A stretch of 64,000 bases of DNA from Catellatospora sp. KI3 (GTDB lineage: Bacteria; Actinomycetota; Actinomycetes; Mycobacteriales; Micromonosporaceae): contig NZ_JASAMB010000012.1 of assembly GCF_029948125.1 (NCBI RefSeq), positions 124,001 through 188,000 on the forward strand, given 5' to 3'. The notes under the pieces were generated by a model. The model made no database searches and was not told the origin of the DNA. It worked only from the letters and a program-made list of their open reading frames with translations. Position numbers and translations under genes: made by a program. Shown here piece after piece: positions 1 to 6,528 of the stretch; position 1 is the first letter of the stretch; the number at the start of each line of letters is the position of its first letter.

Positions 1-895
1 CTGGAAAGGCAGTCGCCGAGGTGAGGCAGTTCTGGGGCGTCGCCCCCGTCGGGAGGCAGTCGAGGTGGTCGGCGACGCGGGCCACCTGTCCCGCCGAGTT
101 CTCGACCGGCGGCTGGGAGGTCAGCCAGGCGTCCTTCGGTACGGGCAGGCCGAAGCGGAAGTCGGTCTGGGTGCTTTGGAAGTCGTGGAACCGGCTCGTG
201 GTGGCCTGGTCGATCGGGTAGGTGGTCGTGGTCGACGGCAGCAGGTGGGGTCGGATGAGGGCGGGCATGAGGATTTGGACGGCGGTGAACACGGCCAGCG
301 TGATGGCCATGGCGGGCAGCGTCCGGCGTAGCAGCAGTCCCAGGGTGGTGCCCAGGGCGAAGGCGAACGCGGCGTAGCCGAGCGGGACGGTGCCGCGGGA
401 GGCGAAGGTCATCGCCGCCCATCGGTCGCCGCCGAGGTGGTCCAGCGGCCCGGCCCACCAGCTCAGCAACCAGGTGAGCAGCGCGGTGGCGGCGATCGCG
501 GCGACGCCGACGACGCCGAGCTTGACCGCGAGCCACCGGGTGCGCGTCACCGTCTGGTTCCAGGCGAGTTGGTGCGTGCCGGTCTCCAGTTCCCGCCCGA
601 TCAGCGGCGCGCCCCAGAAGATGCCGATCACCGCCGGAACGGCGATGACGAGCAGCTGCAGGAGCATGAACATCAGCTCGTAGCTTCGCTGGAGTTGGCT
701 GAGCTGGGCGCCCAATGCCCGTGCCGCGGCGGTCGACCCGTCGCAGGCGCCCATCGGGGCGCACCCGGCCAGTGCCGTGGCGTAGCTGTCGTGCATGCGC
801 GACCCGGTCACCAGGAACAGGGCCGCCGCGGCGGCGAGCAGAGCCAGGCCGGTGACGGCCTGCGGGCGGAACTGCCGCCAGGTCAGCCAGATCAT
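1..895 (-). CDS. ABC-2 type transporter permease (partial at window edge)
   Basis: Membrane subunit of an ABC exporter. The ATG at 895 overlaps the stop of the ATPase gene as ATGA, so the two are translationally coupled. The visible 298 residues begin MIWLTWRQFRPQA, then a hydrophobic helix, an extracellular loop with two Cys, and further hydrophobic segments (LMFMLLQLLVIAVPAVIGIF; a segment after WLAVKLG; one around LGTTLGLLLR). This is the usual plan of small ABC-2 permeases paired with YtrA-type regulators. The coding region runs off the left edge, so the C-terminus is not seen. The substrate cannot be told from the sequence; drug or peptide export is usual for such GntR-ABC operons. Confidence 0.85.
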   Translation of the reverse strand, partial: MIWLTWRQFRPQAVTGLALLAAAAALFLVTGSRMHDSYATALAGCAPMGACDGSTAAARALGAQLSQLQRSYELMFMLLQLLVIAVPAVIGIFWGAPLIGRELETGTHQLAWNQTVTRTRWLAVKLGVVGVAAIAATALLTWLLSWWAGPLDHLGGDRWAAMTFASRGTVPLGYAAFAFALGTTLGLLLRRTLPAMAITLAVFTAVQILMPALIRPHLLPSTTTTYPIDQATTSRFHDFQSTQTDFRFGLPVPKDAWLTSQPPVENSAGQVARVADHLDCLPTGATPQNCLTSATAFP

Positions 896-1791
896 CGCGC
901 TGCTCCCGTCGGTCGCGTCGCGGCACCGGCGCCGGGGGCGGCGCCTCGCTCGAGGTAGGTCAGCACGAGGTCCTCCAGTTCGAGGTGTTCGGCGGACCAG
1001 TCGCCGGCGGGCAGTTCGCCTTCGCTTCGTACGACGAACGTGGACTGCCGGTCGGTGTGCTCCGCCGAGATGACGATCAGCCCTGCGGGCAGGTCGGACT
1101 CCTGGCGCCGCGCGCACACGATCCGGTGGTGCTGGGCGAGCAGTTCGTCGACTTCACCGGCGAGCCGCACGCGGGAGGAGACCAGCACGACGAGGTAGTC
1201 GCAGACGCGTTCGAGGTCGGAGATCAGGTGGGAGGAGAGGATGACGCTGGTGCCCTGCTCGGCGACCGACTCCATCAGATGCCGCAGGAAGTCGCGCCGT
1301 GCCAGCGGGTCGAGGCTGGCGACGGGTTCGTCGAGGATGAGCAGTTCGGGTCGCTTGGCCACCGCGAGGGTCAGGGCGAGCTGGGCGCGTTGGCCGCCGG
1401 AGAGCCTGCCCGCCTTCTGCCTCGGTTGGAGGCCGAGCTGCTCGATGCGGGCCTGGGCGAGCTTCGCGTCCCAGCCGGGGTTCATCCTGGCGCCGAGCGT
1501 CAGATGGTCGGCGACGGACAGGTTCGCGTAGGTGGGGGTGTCCTGGGCGACGTAGCCGACCCGCGCCAGTTGCGAGGTCGCGCCGTCGGGCTGTTCGCCC
1601 AGCACCTCGATCTGCCCCGTGGTCGGGGCGAGCATGCCGCAGGCGATCTTCAGCAGGGTGGTCTTGCCCGCGCCGTTGGGCCCGACCAGGCCGATGACGT
1701 GTCCCGGCGGGAGCTCCAGGGTGCAGTCGGCCAGCGCCTGGCGTCGGCCGTAGCTCTTGCCCAGCGCGTGGGCTTGCAGGATCGCTGTCAT
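892..1791 (-). CDS. ABC transporter ATP-binding protein
   Basis: Cytoplasmic ATPase energising the permease encoded just downstream. It shows Walker A GPNGAGKT near residue 40, a Q-loop region, the signature LSGGQ near residue 130 and Walker B LLILDEP near residue 150, followed by the switch His region (LSSHL). Its 299 residues match the CcmA/DrrA-like exporter ATPases. The ATG at 1791 overlaps the GntR stop as ATGA, and its own stop overlaps the permease start the same way, so the order is regulator-ATPase-permease in one transcript. Substrate unknown. Confidence 0.93.
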   Translation of the reverse strand: MTAILQAHALGKSYGRRQALADCTLELPPGHVIGLVGPNGAGKTTLLKIACGMLAPTTGQIEVLGEQPDGATSQLARVGYVAQDTPTYANLSVADHLTLGARMNPGWDAKLAQARIEQLGLQPRQKAGRLSGGQRAQLALTLAVAKRPELLILDEPVASLDPLARRDFLRHLMESVAEQGTSVILSSHLISDLERVCDYLVVLVSSRVRLAGEVDELLAQHHRIVCARRQESDLPAGLIVISAEHTDRQSTFVVRSEGELPAGDWSAEHLELEDLVLTYLERGAAPGAGAATRPTGAAR

Positions 1792-2177
1792 TTCTCCTCT
1801 TCGTCGCTCTCGCGCAGGGTGTTCTGGAACATGGCCTCGATGCCCGGGGCGGTCAGGCCCGCCGCGCGGGCCTTGTCCATCCAGGCGCGCAGTTCCTGCT
1901 GCAGCGGCCCGTGCTCGGTGAGCGACGCGTGGCCGAGTGATCGGGTGATGAAGGTGCCCACCCCGGGCTTCGCGGCGGCCAGGCCGAGGTGTTCGAGTTC
2001 GCGGTAGGCCTTGCTCACGGTGTTCGGGTTGATCGCCAGCTTCGCGACCACCTCCTTGACCGTGGGCAGCTTGTCGCCCTCGGCGAGCAGCCCCAGCAGC
2101 AGCGCCTGGCGTACCTGCCGGACGATCTGCTGGTACGGGGCGACCCCCGAACGCACGTCAAGGTGGAAGTCGATCAA
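1788..2177 (-). CDS. GntR family (YtrA-like) transcriptional regulator
   Basis: A 129-residue regulator, the short YtrA class: an N-terminal winged helix-turn-helix (PYQQIVRQVRQALLLGLLAEG, then KLPTVKEVVAKLAINPNTV) and a short C-terminal helical tail. The frame is open far upstream, but I place the start at the TTG at 2177 because GGGAG lies 6-7 nt before it and the protein then begins exactly at the family's usual N-terminus. It is first in the operon with the ABC genes and probably represses it by binding the inverted repeat just upstream. YtrA-type proteins in Gram-positive bacteria typically control ABC exporters. Confidence 0.88.
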   Translation of the reverse strand: MIDFHLDVRSGVAPYQQIVRQVRQALLLGLLAEGDKLPTVKEVVAKLAINPNTVSKAYRELEHLGLAAAKPGVGTFITRSLGHASLTEHGPLQQELRAWMDKARAAGLTAPGIEAMFQNTLRESDEEEK

Positions 2178-2193
2178 ACCGTACTCCCGTTTT

Positions 2194-2207
2194 ACTAGGA
2201 TACTAGT
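2194..2207. promoter_or_regulatory. Inverted repeat, likely GntR operator
   Basis: ACTAG-GATA-CTAGT, a perfect 5-bp inverted repeat with a 4-nt spacer, lies 17 bp upstream of the TTG start of the GntR gene. Its place between the putative promoter and the start fits an autoregulatory operator. Function is inferred. Confidence 0.45.
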
Positions 2208-2375
2208 GGAATGAGGATGCACGGGTGCCCGGGCACCTGTCAAGCGGCAGGCATCGGCAAGATGCCGGGAACGCCATGCGGTACGCGCGCGGCAGGTGGT
2301 CAGCTCACGCCGAGTCCGGCGATACTGCGTGGGGATCCGCACCGATCTGGACGGCGTCGCGCGGGAGGAGTCATC

Positions 2376-3128
2376 GTGGGCGGTCGGGATGAGGTGCTGG
2401 CCGAGGTCGCCCGCGCCGTGGCGGCCGTGTCCAGGCCGCATCCGGTGCGGGTAGCGATCGACGGGAACTCCGCCGCGGGCAAGTCGACGTTCGGCGACGA
2501 GCTCGCCGCGGCCGTCCGGGCGGTCACCTCACGGCCGGTGATCCGGGTCGGCCTCGACTGGTTCAAACGCGCGGTCAGCCTGCGTACGGCATACCCGCAG
2601 GATTCGCCGGACAGCTACTACCTGGACTCCTGGGACTACCCGGCCATCCGTGAGCAGCTGCTGGAGCCGCTGGGGCCGGGCGGCGGCCGCCGCTACCGCG
2701 ACGCGATCATGAACCTGCCCGCGACCGAGCCCGTCGACGGCCCGGTGCGCACCGCCGCCGACGACGCGATCCTGCTGGCCGACGGGGCGTTCCTGCAGCG
2801 CGCCGAGCTCGACGCGTACTGGGACCTGCGGATCTACCTCGCGATCGGGTTCGACGAGGTGCTGCGCCGCGGCATCGTGCGCGACCAGGCGTGGATGGGC
2901 GACGCCGCGGCGGCCGAGCACCGCTACCGCACCAAGTACATCCCGGGCGAGCAGCGGTATGTCGACGAGGTCCGCCCGCACGAGCGTGCCGACCTCGTCG
3001 TGGACAACACCGACTTCGCCGCCCCGCTGCTGGTTCGGGGGGACCCGGCTCTCAGGTGTGCGAACCTTCAGGTGCCGGTGATGCCGGCGATCGAGCGATA
3101 CACCCGTTCATACCGGTCGGCTGCCTAA
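2376..3128 (+). CDS. Uridine kinase-like P-loop nucleoside/nucleotide kinase
   Basis: A 250-residue cytoplasmic protein of the uridine kinase/phosphoribulokinase-like P-loop family. The P-loop is at residues 30-38 (GNSAAGKST) after the strand VRVAIDG. DSYYLDSWDYPAIREQLLEPL resembles the substrate-binding segment of this family, and ILLADGAFLQRAEL is the Walker-B-like strand. A C-terminal YVDEVRPHERADLVVDN segment is typical. The GTG at 2376 is chosen because GGGAGGAG sits 5-6 nt upstream; the open frame further upstream has no family-like sequence. The actual substrate is unknown; single gene, convergent with arsC. Confidence 0.82.
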   Translation: MGGRDEVLAEVARAVAAVSRPHPVRVAIDGNSAAGKSTFGDELAAAVRAVTSRPVIRVGLDWFKRAVSLRTAYPQDSPDSYYLDSWDYPAIREQLLEPLGPGGGRRYRDAIMNLPATEPVDGPVRTAADDAILLADGAFLQRAELDAYWDLRIYLAIGFDEVLRRGIVRDQAWMGDAAAAEHRYRTKYIPGEQRYVDEVRPHERADLVVDNTDFAAPLLVRGDPALRCANLQVPVMPAIERYTRSYRSAA

Positions 3129-3162
3129 CCGTAGACCGGTAGTTTCGTGGCACTGACGCTGG

Positions 3163-3573
3163 TCAGGCGTGCGGCAGCAGGTCGCCGACGAGTGCCCGTA
3201 CGCGGTCGCGGATCTCGTCGCGGATCGGGCGGACGGCGTCGATGCCCTGCCCGGCGGGGTCGTCGAGTCTCCAGTCCTCGTGGCGCTGGCCGGGGAAGTA
3301 GGGGCAGACGTCCCCGCAGCCCATGGTGATGACCACGGTGGAGGCTTCCGCGTCCTCGTAGGTGAGGATCTTCGGGGTCTGGTCGGTGATGTCGATGCCG
3401 GCCTCGGCCATGGCCGCGACGGCGACAGGATTGATCTGGTCGGCGGGCGCGGAGCCGGCGGAGCGGACCTCGACGGCGTCGCCGGCGAGGTGGCGCAGCC
3501 AGCCGGCGGCCATCTGGGAGCGGCCGGCGTTGTGCACGCACACGAACAGCACGCTGGGCTTCTTGTCGGTCAT
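3163..3573 (-). CDS. arsC: Arsenate reductase, low-molecular-weight phosphatase type
   Basis: Reduces arsenate to arsenite so that it can be exported. The protein has 136 residues and the LMW-PTP fold signature C12-VHNAG-R18 (CX5R). Further cysteines at 86 and 90 lie in TMGCGDVCP, and the acid-loop DDPAG sits near residue 105. The three-cysteine pattern suggests a thiol-relay enzyme (thioredoxin or mycoredoxin coupled). AGGAG lies upstream of ATG 3573, and the start overlaps the end of the preceding decayed arsC-like reading frame as ATGA. It is the last gene of the leftward arsR-aquaporin-(arsC remnant)-arsC operon. Confidence 0.93.
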   Translation of the reverse strand: MTDKKPSVLFVCVHNAGRSQMAAGWLRHLAGDAVEVRSAGSAPADQINPVAVAAMAEAGIDITDQTPKILTYEDAEASTVVITMGCGDVCPYFPGQRHEDWRLDDPAGQGIDAVRPIRDEIRDRVRALVGDLLPHA

Positions 3574-3808
3574 GCCGTGTCTCCTGCGGTCAGTTCTTCG
3601 ATGAGGTGTCGCACTCGGACGTCGATGTCGTCGCCGATGGCCCGCACCGTGGCCAGGTCGGCTCCGGCAGGGTCGGGGATGTCCCAGTCGAGGTGGCACT
3701 CGCCGGCCACCACGGGCAGGCGTCGCCGCAGCCCATCGTCACGATGGCGGCGGTGAGGGCATCGAGGCGTCGGGCGGGCGCGGCGTCGACGTCGGCGGCC
3801 GCGGCCAT
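3570..3808 (-). pseudogene. Frameshifted, 5'-truncated second arsenate reductase
   Basis: Downstream of the aquaporin an ATG at 3808 overlaps its stop (TGATG) and opens a frame reading ALTAAIVTMGCGDACP, clearly the middle of an LMW-type ArsC. After TGCCCG the similarity jumps one frame to AGECHLDWDIPDPAGADL and continues to a TGA overlapping the intact arsC start (3570). Thus the N-terminal half with the catalytic CX5R is missing and one frameshift has occurred. Aquaporin-ArsC fusion proteins are known in actinobacteria, so this could be the relic of such a fusion. A sequencing error could explain the frameshift but not the missing N-terminus. Confidence 0.75.
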
Positions 3809-4554
3809 CAGCGCTGCCCCGCGCCTGCGGCCGCGAGTTCGGTATCGGCCGGGGCGGGCCCGGCGACCGGGCGGGGTTCGTGCTGCGGGTAGAGCAGCGC
3901 GACGAGGACGACGCCGATCAGGGCCCCGAGGACCTGAGCGGCGATGAACGCGGGTACTGAGGCCGGGGTGATGCCGGCGAAGGTGTCGGTGAAGGCGCGG
4001 CCGACGGTGACGGCCGGGTTGGCGAAGCTGGTCGAGCTGGTGAACCAGTACGCGGCGCCGATGTAGGCGCCGACCGCTGGTGCCGCCAGGGCGGCGCGGC
4101 CGGTCCGTACGAGCGCGAGAATCAGCAGCAGCAGTCCGGCAGTGGCGACGGCCTCGCCGAGCCACAGGTTGGCGTCGCCGCGGTCTTTGGTCGACATGCC
4201 TTGGGCGACGCCGAACATGGCGTTGGCCAGCACCGAGCCGGCGATCGCGCCGAGGGTCTGGACGACGGCATAGGCGGCGACGTGGGTGCCGGTGAGGGCA
4301 CCGGGTTCGCGGCGGCCGGTCCACCAGGCGGCGGCGGTGACCACGGGGTTGAAGTGCGCCCCGGAGACCGGCCCGAGGATCAGGATCAGCACGGCCAGGG
4401 CGAACGCGGTCGCGGTGGAGTTCTCCAGCAGCTGCAGGCCGACGTCGTTGGGCGACAGCGTGGTGGCCATGATGCCGGAGCCGACCACGGCGGTCACCAG
4501 GAGCATGGTGCCGAGGAACTCGGCGAGCAGGCGGCGGGGCAGGGTGGTGGGCAT
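3808..4554 (-). CDS. MIP/aquaporin family channel, arsenic-operon type
   Basis: A 248-residue six-helix channel protein. The two pore half-helices carry NPV (residues 69-71, HFNPVV) and NPA (179-181, SFANPAVTVGRAF). Hydrophobic helices flank both, and the C-terminus is short and charged. In ars operons such channels let arsenite leave down its gradient after ArsC reduces arsenate. The ATG at 4554 overlaps the ArsR stop as TGATG; a GTG at 4560 is an alternative. It is followed by another TGATG junction into the ArsC relic. Confidence 0.92.
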   Translation of the reverse strand: MPTTLPRRLLAEFLGTMLLVTAVVGSGIMATTLSPNDVGLQLLENSTATAFALAVLILILGPVSGAHFNPVVTAAAWWTGRREPGALTGTHVAAYAVVQTLGAIAGSVLANAMFGVAQGMSTKDRGDANLWLGEAVATAGLLLLILALVRTGRAALAAPAVGAYIGAAYWFTSSTSFANPAVTVGRAFTDTFAGITPASVPAFIAAQVLGALIGVVLVALLYPQHEPRPVAGPAPADTELAAAGAGQR

Positions 4555-4871
4555 CAGCACTCCCGGCGCCGGTCGGCGGCGGCGCGGGCGCGCGCGGCGA
4601 GGTCGGTGAGGTGGGCCGCGGCGGCTTCGAGGGCGTCGGCGTTGAGGTGGTAGTAGGTGTAGCGGCCGTACGGTTCGGCTTTGACCACTCCTGCGTGGCG
4701 CAGGGCGCGCAGGTGGTTGGACACGTTTGGCTGGGTCAGGCCGAGGTCGTCGACGAGGTGGCAGGTGCAGGCGGGGCCTGCGGCGAGGAGGTCGACGATC
4801 GCGGCGCGGGCCGGGTCTGCGAGCAGCCGCACCACGTCCGCCGACGCATCACCGGAAACTGATATCACCAC
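4554..4871 (-). CDS. arsR: ArsR family metalloregulator
   Basis: A 105-residue winged-helix repressor. It contains ADPARAAIVDLL, the recognition helix TQPNVSNHLRALRHAG and the beta-wing YGRYTYYHL. Cys35 and Cys37 (CTC) at the start of the recognition-helix region are placed like the As(III) ligands of classical ArsR. It opens the leftward aquaporin-arsC operon and probably represses it until arsenite binds. The GTG at 4871 lies 5 bp after a promoter-like element, so the message may be leaderless. Confidence 0.9.
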   Translation of the reverse strand: MVISVSGDASADVVRLLADPARAAIVDLLAAGPACTCHLVDDLGLTQPNVSNHLRALRHAGVVKAEPYGRYTYYHLNADALEAAAAHLTDLAARARAAADRRREC

Positions 4872-4876
4872 GTGGT

Positions 4877-4907
4877 TATGTAACTGCGATGCAGGTCAGC
4901 TCGTCAA
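4877..4907 (-). promoter_or_regulatory. Putative promoter of arsR-aquaporin-arsC operon
   Basis: On the minus strand TTGACG (4907-4902) and TACATA (4882-4877) form -35/-10-like boxes with a 19-nt spacer (or TTACAT with 18). The GTG start is only 5 nt beyond the -10, which would give a leaderless transcript. The boxes are visible; activity is inferred. Confidence 0.4.
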
Positions 4908-4959
4908 CTTGGCGATCATGAACTTTTGGTGACGACCAGCGGAGAGGGCCCGGGACGGG

Positions 4960-5319
4960 TCAGGCGGTCGGCGCCCCGATGGCCAGCAGCGCCGACAGGG
5001 CGGCCAGCCTGGTCCGGTTGGCCCGGTACCAGACCCAGGTGCCACGACGATCGGACTCCACCAGCCCGGCCTCGCGCAGCACCTTGAGGTGGTGGGAGAT
5101 GGTCGGGCCGGTCAGGTCGAAGGCCGGGGTGAGGTCGCAGACGCAGGCCTCTCCCCCGTCCGCGGAGGCGATCATCGACATCAACTGCAGGCGCACCGGG
5201 TCACCGAGGGCCTTGAACGACGCGGCAAGGTCGGCGGCGGCCTCGGCAGGCACGGCCGCGCTGGCCAACGGCGCGCAGCACACCTCGGGCTCGAGAACGG
5301 TGAGCATCTGCTTCGACAT
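4960..5319 (-). CDS. arsR: ArsR family metalloregulator (second)
   Basis: A 119-residue winged-helix regulator. Two cysteine sites stand out: Cys14-Cys15 near the N-terminus (EVCCAPL) and Cys59/Cys61 (ACVCDL) before the recognition helix (TGPTISHHLKVLREAG). The N-terminal vicinal pair plus CVC pattern is that of actinobacterial/corynebacterial ArsR types that bind As(III) across subunits. It is leftward and divergent from the third arsR at 5402; the 82-bp gap carries a promoter/operator-like repeat. It could be co-transcribed with the downstream ars operon across an 88-bp gap. Confidence 0.9.
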   Translation of the reverse strand: MSKQMLTVLEPEVCCAPLASAAVPAEAAADLAASFKALGDPVRLQLMSMIASADGGEACVCDLTPAFDLTGPTISHHLKVLREAGLVESDRRGTWVWYRANRTRLAALSALLAIGAPTA

Positions 5320-5328
5320 GCCCCTAGG

Positions 5329-5368
5329 TTGACAGATTTCGAAGCAGGCGGCAACGGGGCTTGTCGAA
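5329..5368. promoter_or_regulatory. Divergent ars promoter/operator with imperfect dyad
   Basis: TTGACA at 5329-5334 opens a 27-bp block that recurs with 21 of 27 identities at 6257-6283. Within it an imperfect dyad, TTCGAAGC (5338-5345) and GCTTGTCGAA (5359-5368), spans the centre of the arsR-arsR divergent gap. This fits an ArsR operator overlapping a -35 box. Binding is inferred. Confidence 0.5.
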
Positions 5369-5401
5369 CCTCACTTCACGCAATATCATCGTCTATCGGC
5401 G

Positions 5402-5758
5402 ATGAACGATGACTTGACAGGAGTGCAGGTGGAGGAGCTACTCGACCGGGAGGTCGCCCAGCGATACGCGTCCTGGTTCCGGGCCCTGGCCGACCCGACC
5501 CGCGTGCAGATCGCCGAGCTACTCGCCCGCAGCCGCGAGGCGATGAGCGTCGGCCAGATCACCGCTGCGGTCGGACTGGCCCAGTCGACGATCTCCCAGC
5601 ATCTGAAGATCCTGGCGGAAGTGCGGTTCGTGCTGGTGGAGGCGTCGGGCAACGCGAACCTGTACCGGATCAACGCGAACTGCCTGAGCTGCTTTCCCAC
5701 TGCCGCCGACGTCGTGATGGGCAGGCCGGTCCCAGCACCGGGAGACACGCCGTGCTGA
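5402..5758 (+). CDS. arsR: ArsR family metalloregulator (third, divergent)
   Basis: Winged-helix regulator of 118 residues, with ALADPTRVQIAELL, the recognition helix AQSTISQHLKILAE and a C-terminal INANCLSCFP carrying a Cys-x2-Cys. It has no CVC at the recognition helix, so any metalloid site would differ from the other two ArsRs; the C-terminal CLSC pair is the likely ligand. ATG 5402 has a poor Shine-Dalgarno; GTG 5429 has AGGAG 5 nt upstream and may be the real start (109 residues). Its stop overlaps the acetyltransferase start by 7 nt, so it heads the rightward ars genes. Confidence 0.88.
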   Translation: MNDDLTGVQVEELLDREVAQRYASWFRALADPTRVQIAELLARSREAMSVGQITAAVGLAQSTISQHLKILAEVRFVLVEASGNANLYRINANCLSCFPTAADVVMGRPVPAPGDTPC

Positions 5759-6255
5759 CCGTCAGACCCATGACCGCCGCCGACGCCGAGGCGGTGCTGG
5801 CGATCTACCAGCTGGGCATCGACGGCGGAAACGCCACTTTCGACACGGCCGCCCCGACGTGGGAGGCGTTCGACGCCGGCCGGCTGCCCGAGCACCGGCT
5901 GGTCGGCTGCGAAGAGTCGGGGCGGGTGCTGGGCTGGGTCGCTGTGAGCCGGGTGTCGGTGCGTCCGGCGTACGCGGGCGTGGTCGAGCACAGCGTCTAC
6001 GTCCACCCCGATGCTCAGGGCCGCGGCGTCGGACTGACCTTGATGCGGGCTCTGATCGCCTCGACGGAGGCGGCCGGGATCTGGACGATCCAGTCCGGGA
6101 TCTTCCCCGAGAACACCGCCAGCCTGGCCCTGCACCGGGCGGTCGGCTTCCGCGAGGTCGGCGTGCGCGAGCGGCCAGCCCGCCTGCACGGGCGGTGGCG
6201 TGACGTGGTGGCGGTCGAGCGGCGCAGCACGGTGGCGGGCACCACACCAGGCTGA
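5752..6255 (+). CDS. GNAT N-acetyltransferase, ArsN/phosphinothricin type
   Basis: A 167-residue GNAT fold protein: VRPMTAADAEAVLAIYQLGI at the start, acetyl-CoA loop HPDAQGRGVG near residue 90, and a C-terminal ENTASLALHRAVGFREVGV motif. Length and order match the phosphinothricin/ArsN acetyltransferase family, whose ars-linked members acetylate organoarsenicals such as arsinothricin. The GTG start with GGGAG upstream overlaps the arsR stop. The arsenic context favours an ArsN-type role, but other amine substrates cannot be excluded. Confidence 0.85.
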   Translation: MLTVRPMTAADAEAVLAIYQLGIDGGNATFDTAAPTWEAFDAGRLPEHRLVGCEESGRVLGWVAVSRVSVRPAYAGVVEHSVYVHPDAQGRGVGLTLMRALIASTEAAGIWTIQSGIFPENTASLALHRAVGFREVGVRERPARLHGRWRDVVAVERRSTVAGTTPG

Positions 6256-6256
6256 G

Positions 6257-6304
6257 TTGACAGTTCTCTAAGTAGGCGGCACTCTAAACACGTCGCTTAG
6301 AGAA
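6257..6304. promoter_or_regulatory. Second copy of ars promoter block with 9-bp dyad
   Basis: TTGACA (6257-6262) begins a 27-bp block matching that at 5329. Here TTCTCTAAG (6264-6272) and CTTAGAGAA (6296-6304) form a perfect 9-bp inverted repeat with a 23-nt spacer, ending 24 bp before the small Cys-rich gene. It probably is an ArsR operator and promoter for the genes that follow. Confidence 0.5.
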
Positions 6305-6328
6305 ACTTCGAAACAAGGGGTCATTGTC

Positions 6329-6496
6329 ATGCTTTCCCTGATCCGGCGCGTCACCGCCGCCCGTACCGCCCGCATCGTGGCCACCACCACGTTCTGCGAA
6401 GGCTGCACCGAGCCGGTATGCACCGCCGCCTGCCGCGCCGAGGCCGCCCGCACCCTCGGCTACGAGCGCGCCGCGCTGACCACCGTCCGCATCTGA
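6329..6496 (+). CDS. Small Cys-rich protein (55 aa) of the ars locus
   Basis: A short reading frame from ATG 6329 (AAGGGG about 9 nt upstream) to TGA 6494-6496. The product starts MLSLIRRVTAARTARIVATT, then FCEGCTEPVCTAACRAEAAR, giving Cys23, Cys26, Cys31 and Cys35 (CxxC-x4-CxxxC), and ends in a short helix. It sits between the second ars promoter block and the ArsO-like gene, 32 bp before the latter, so it is probably co-transcribed. The Cys spacing suggests metal or metalloid binding, for example a chaperone. I do not recognise a named family. Confidence 0.65.
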   Translation: MLSLIRRVTAARTARIVATTTFCEGCTEPVCTAACRAEAARTLGYERAALTTVRI

Positions 6497-6528
6497 ACCG
6501 CCCGCGCCCGAGCAAGAGGAGTACGACG

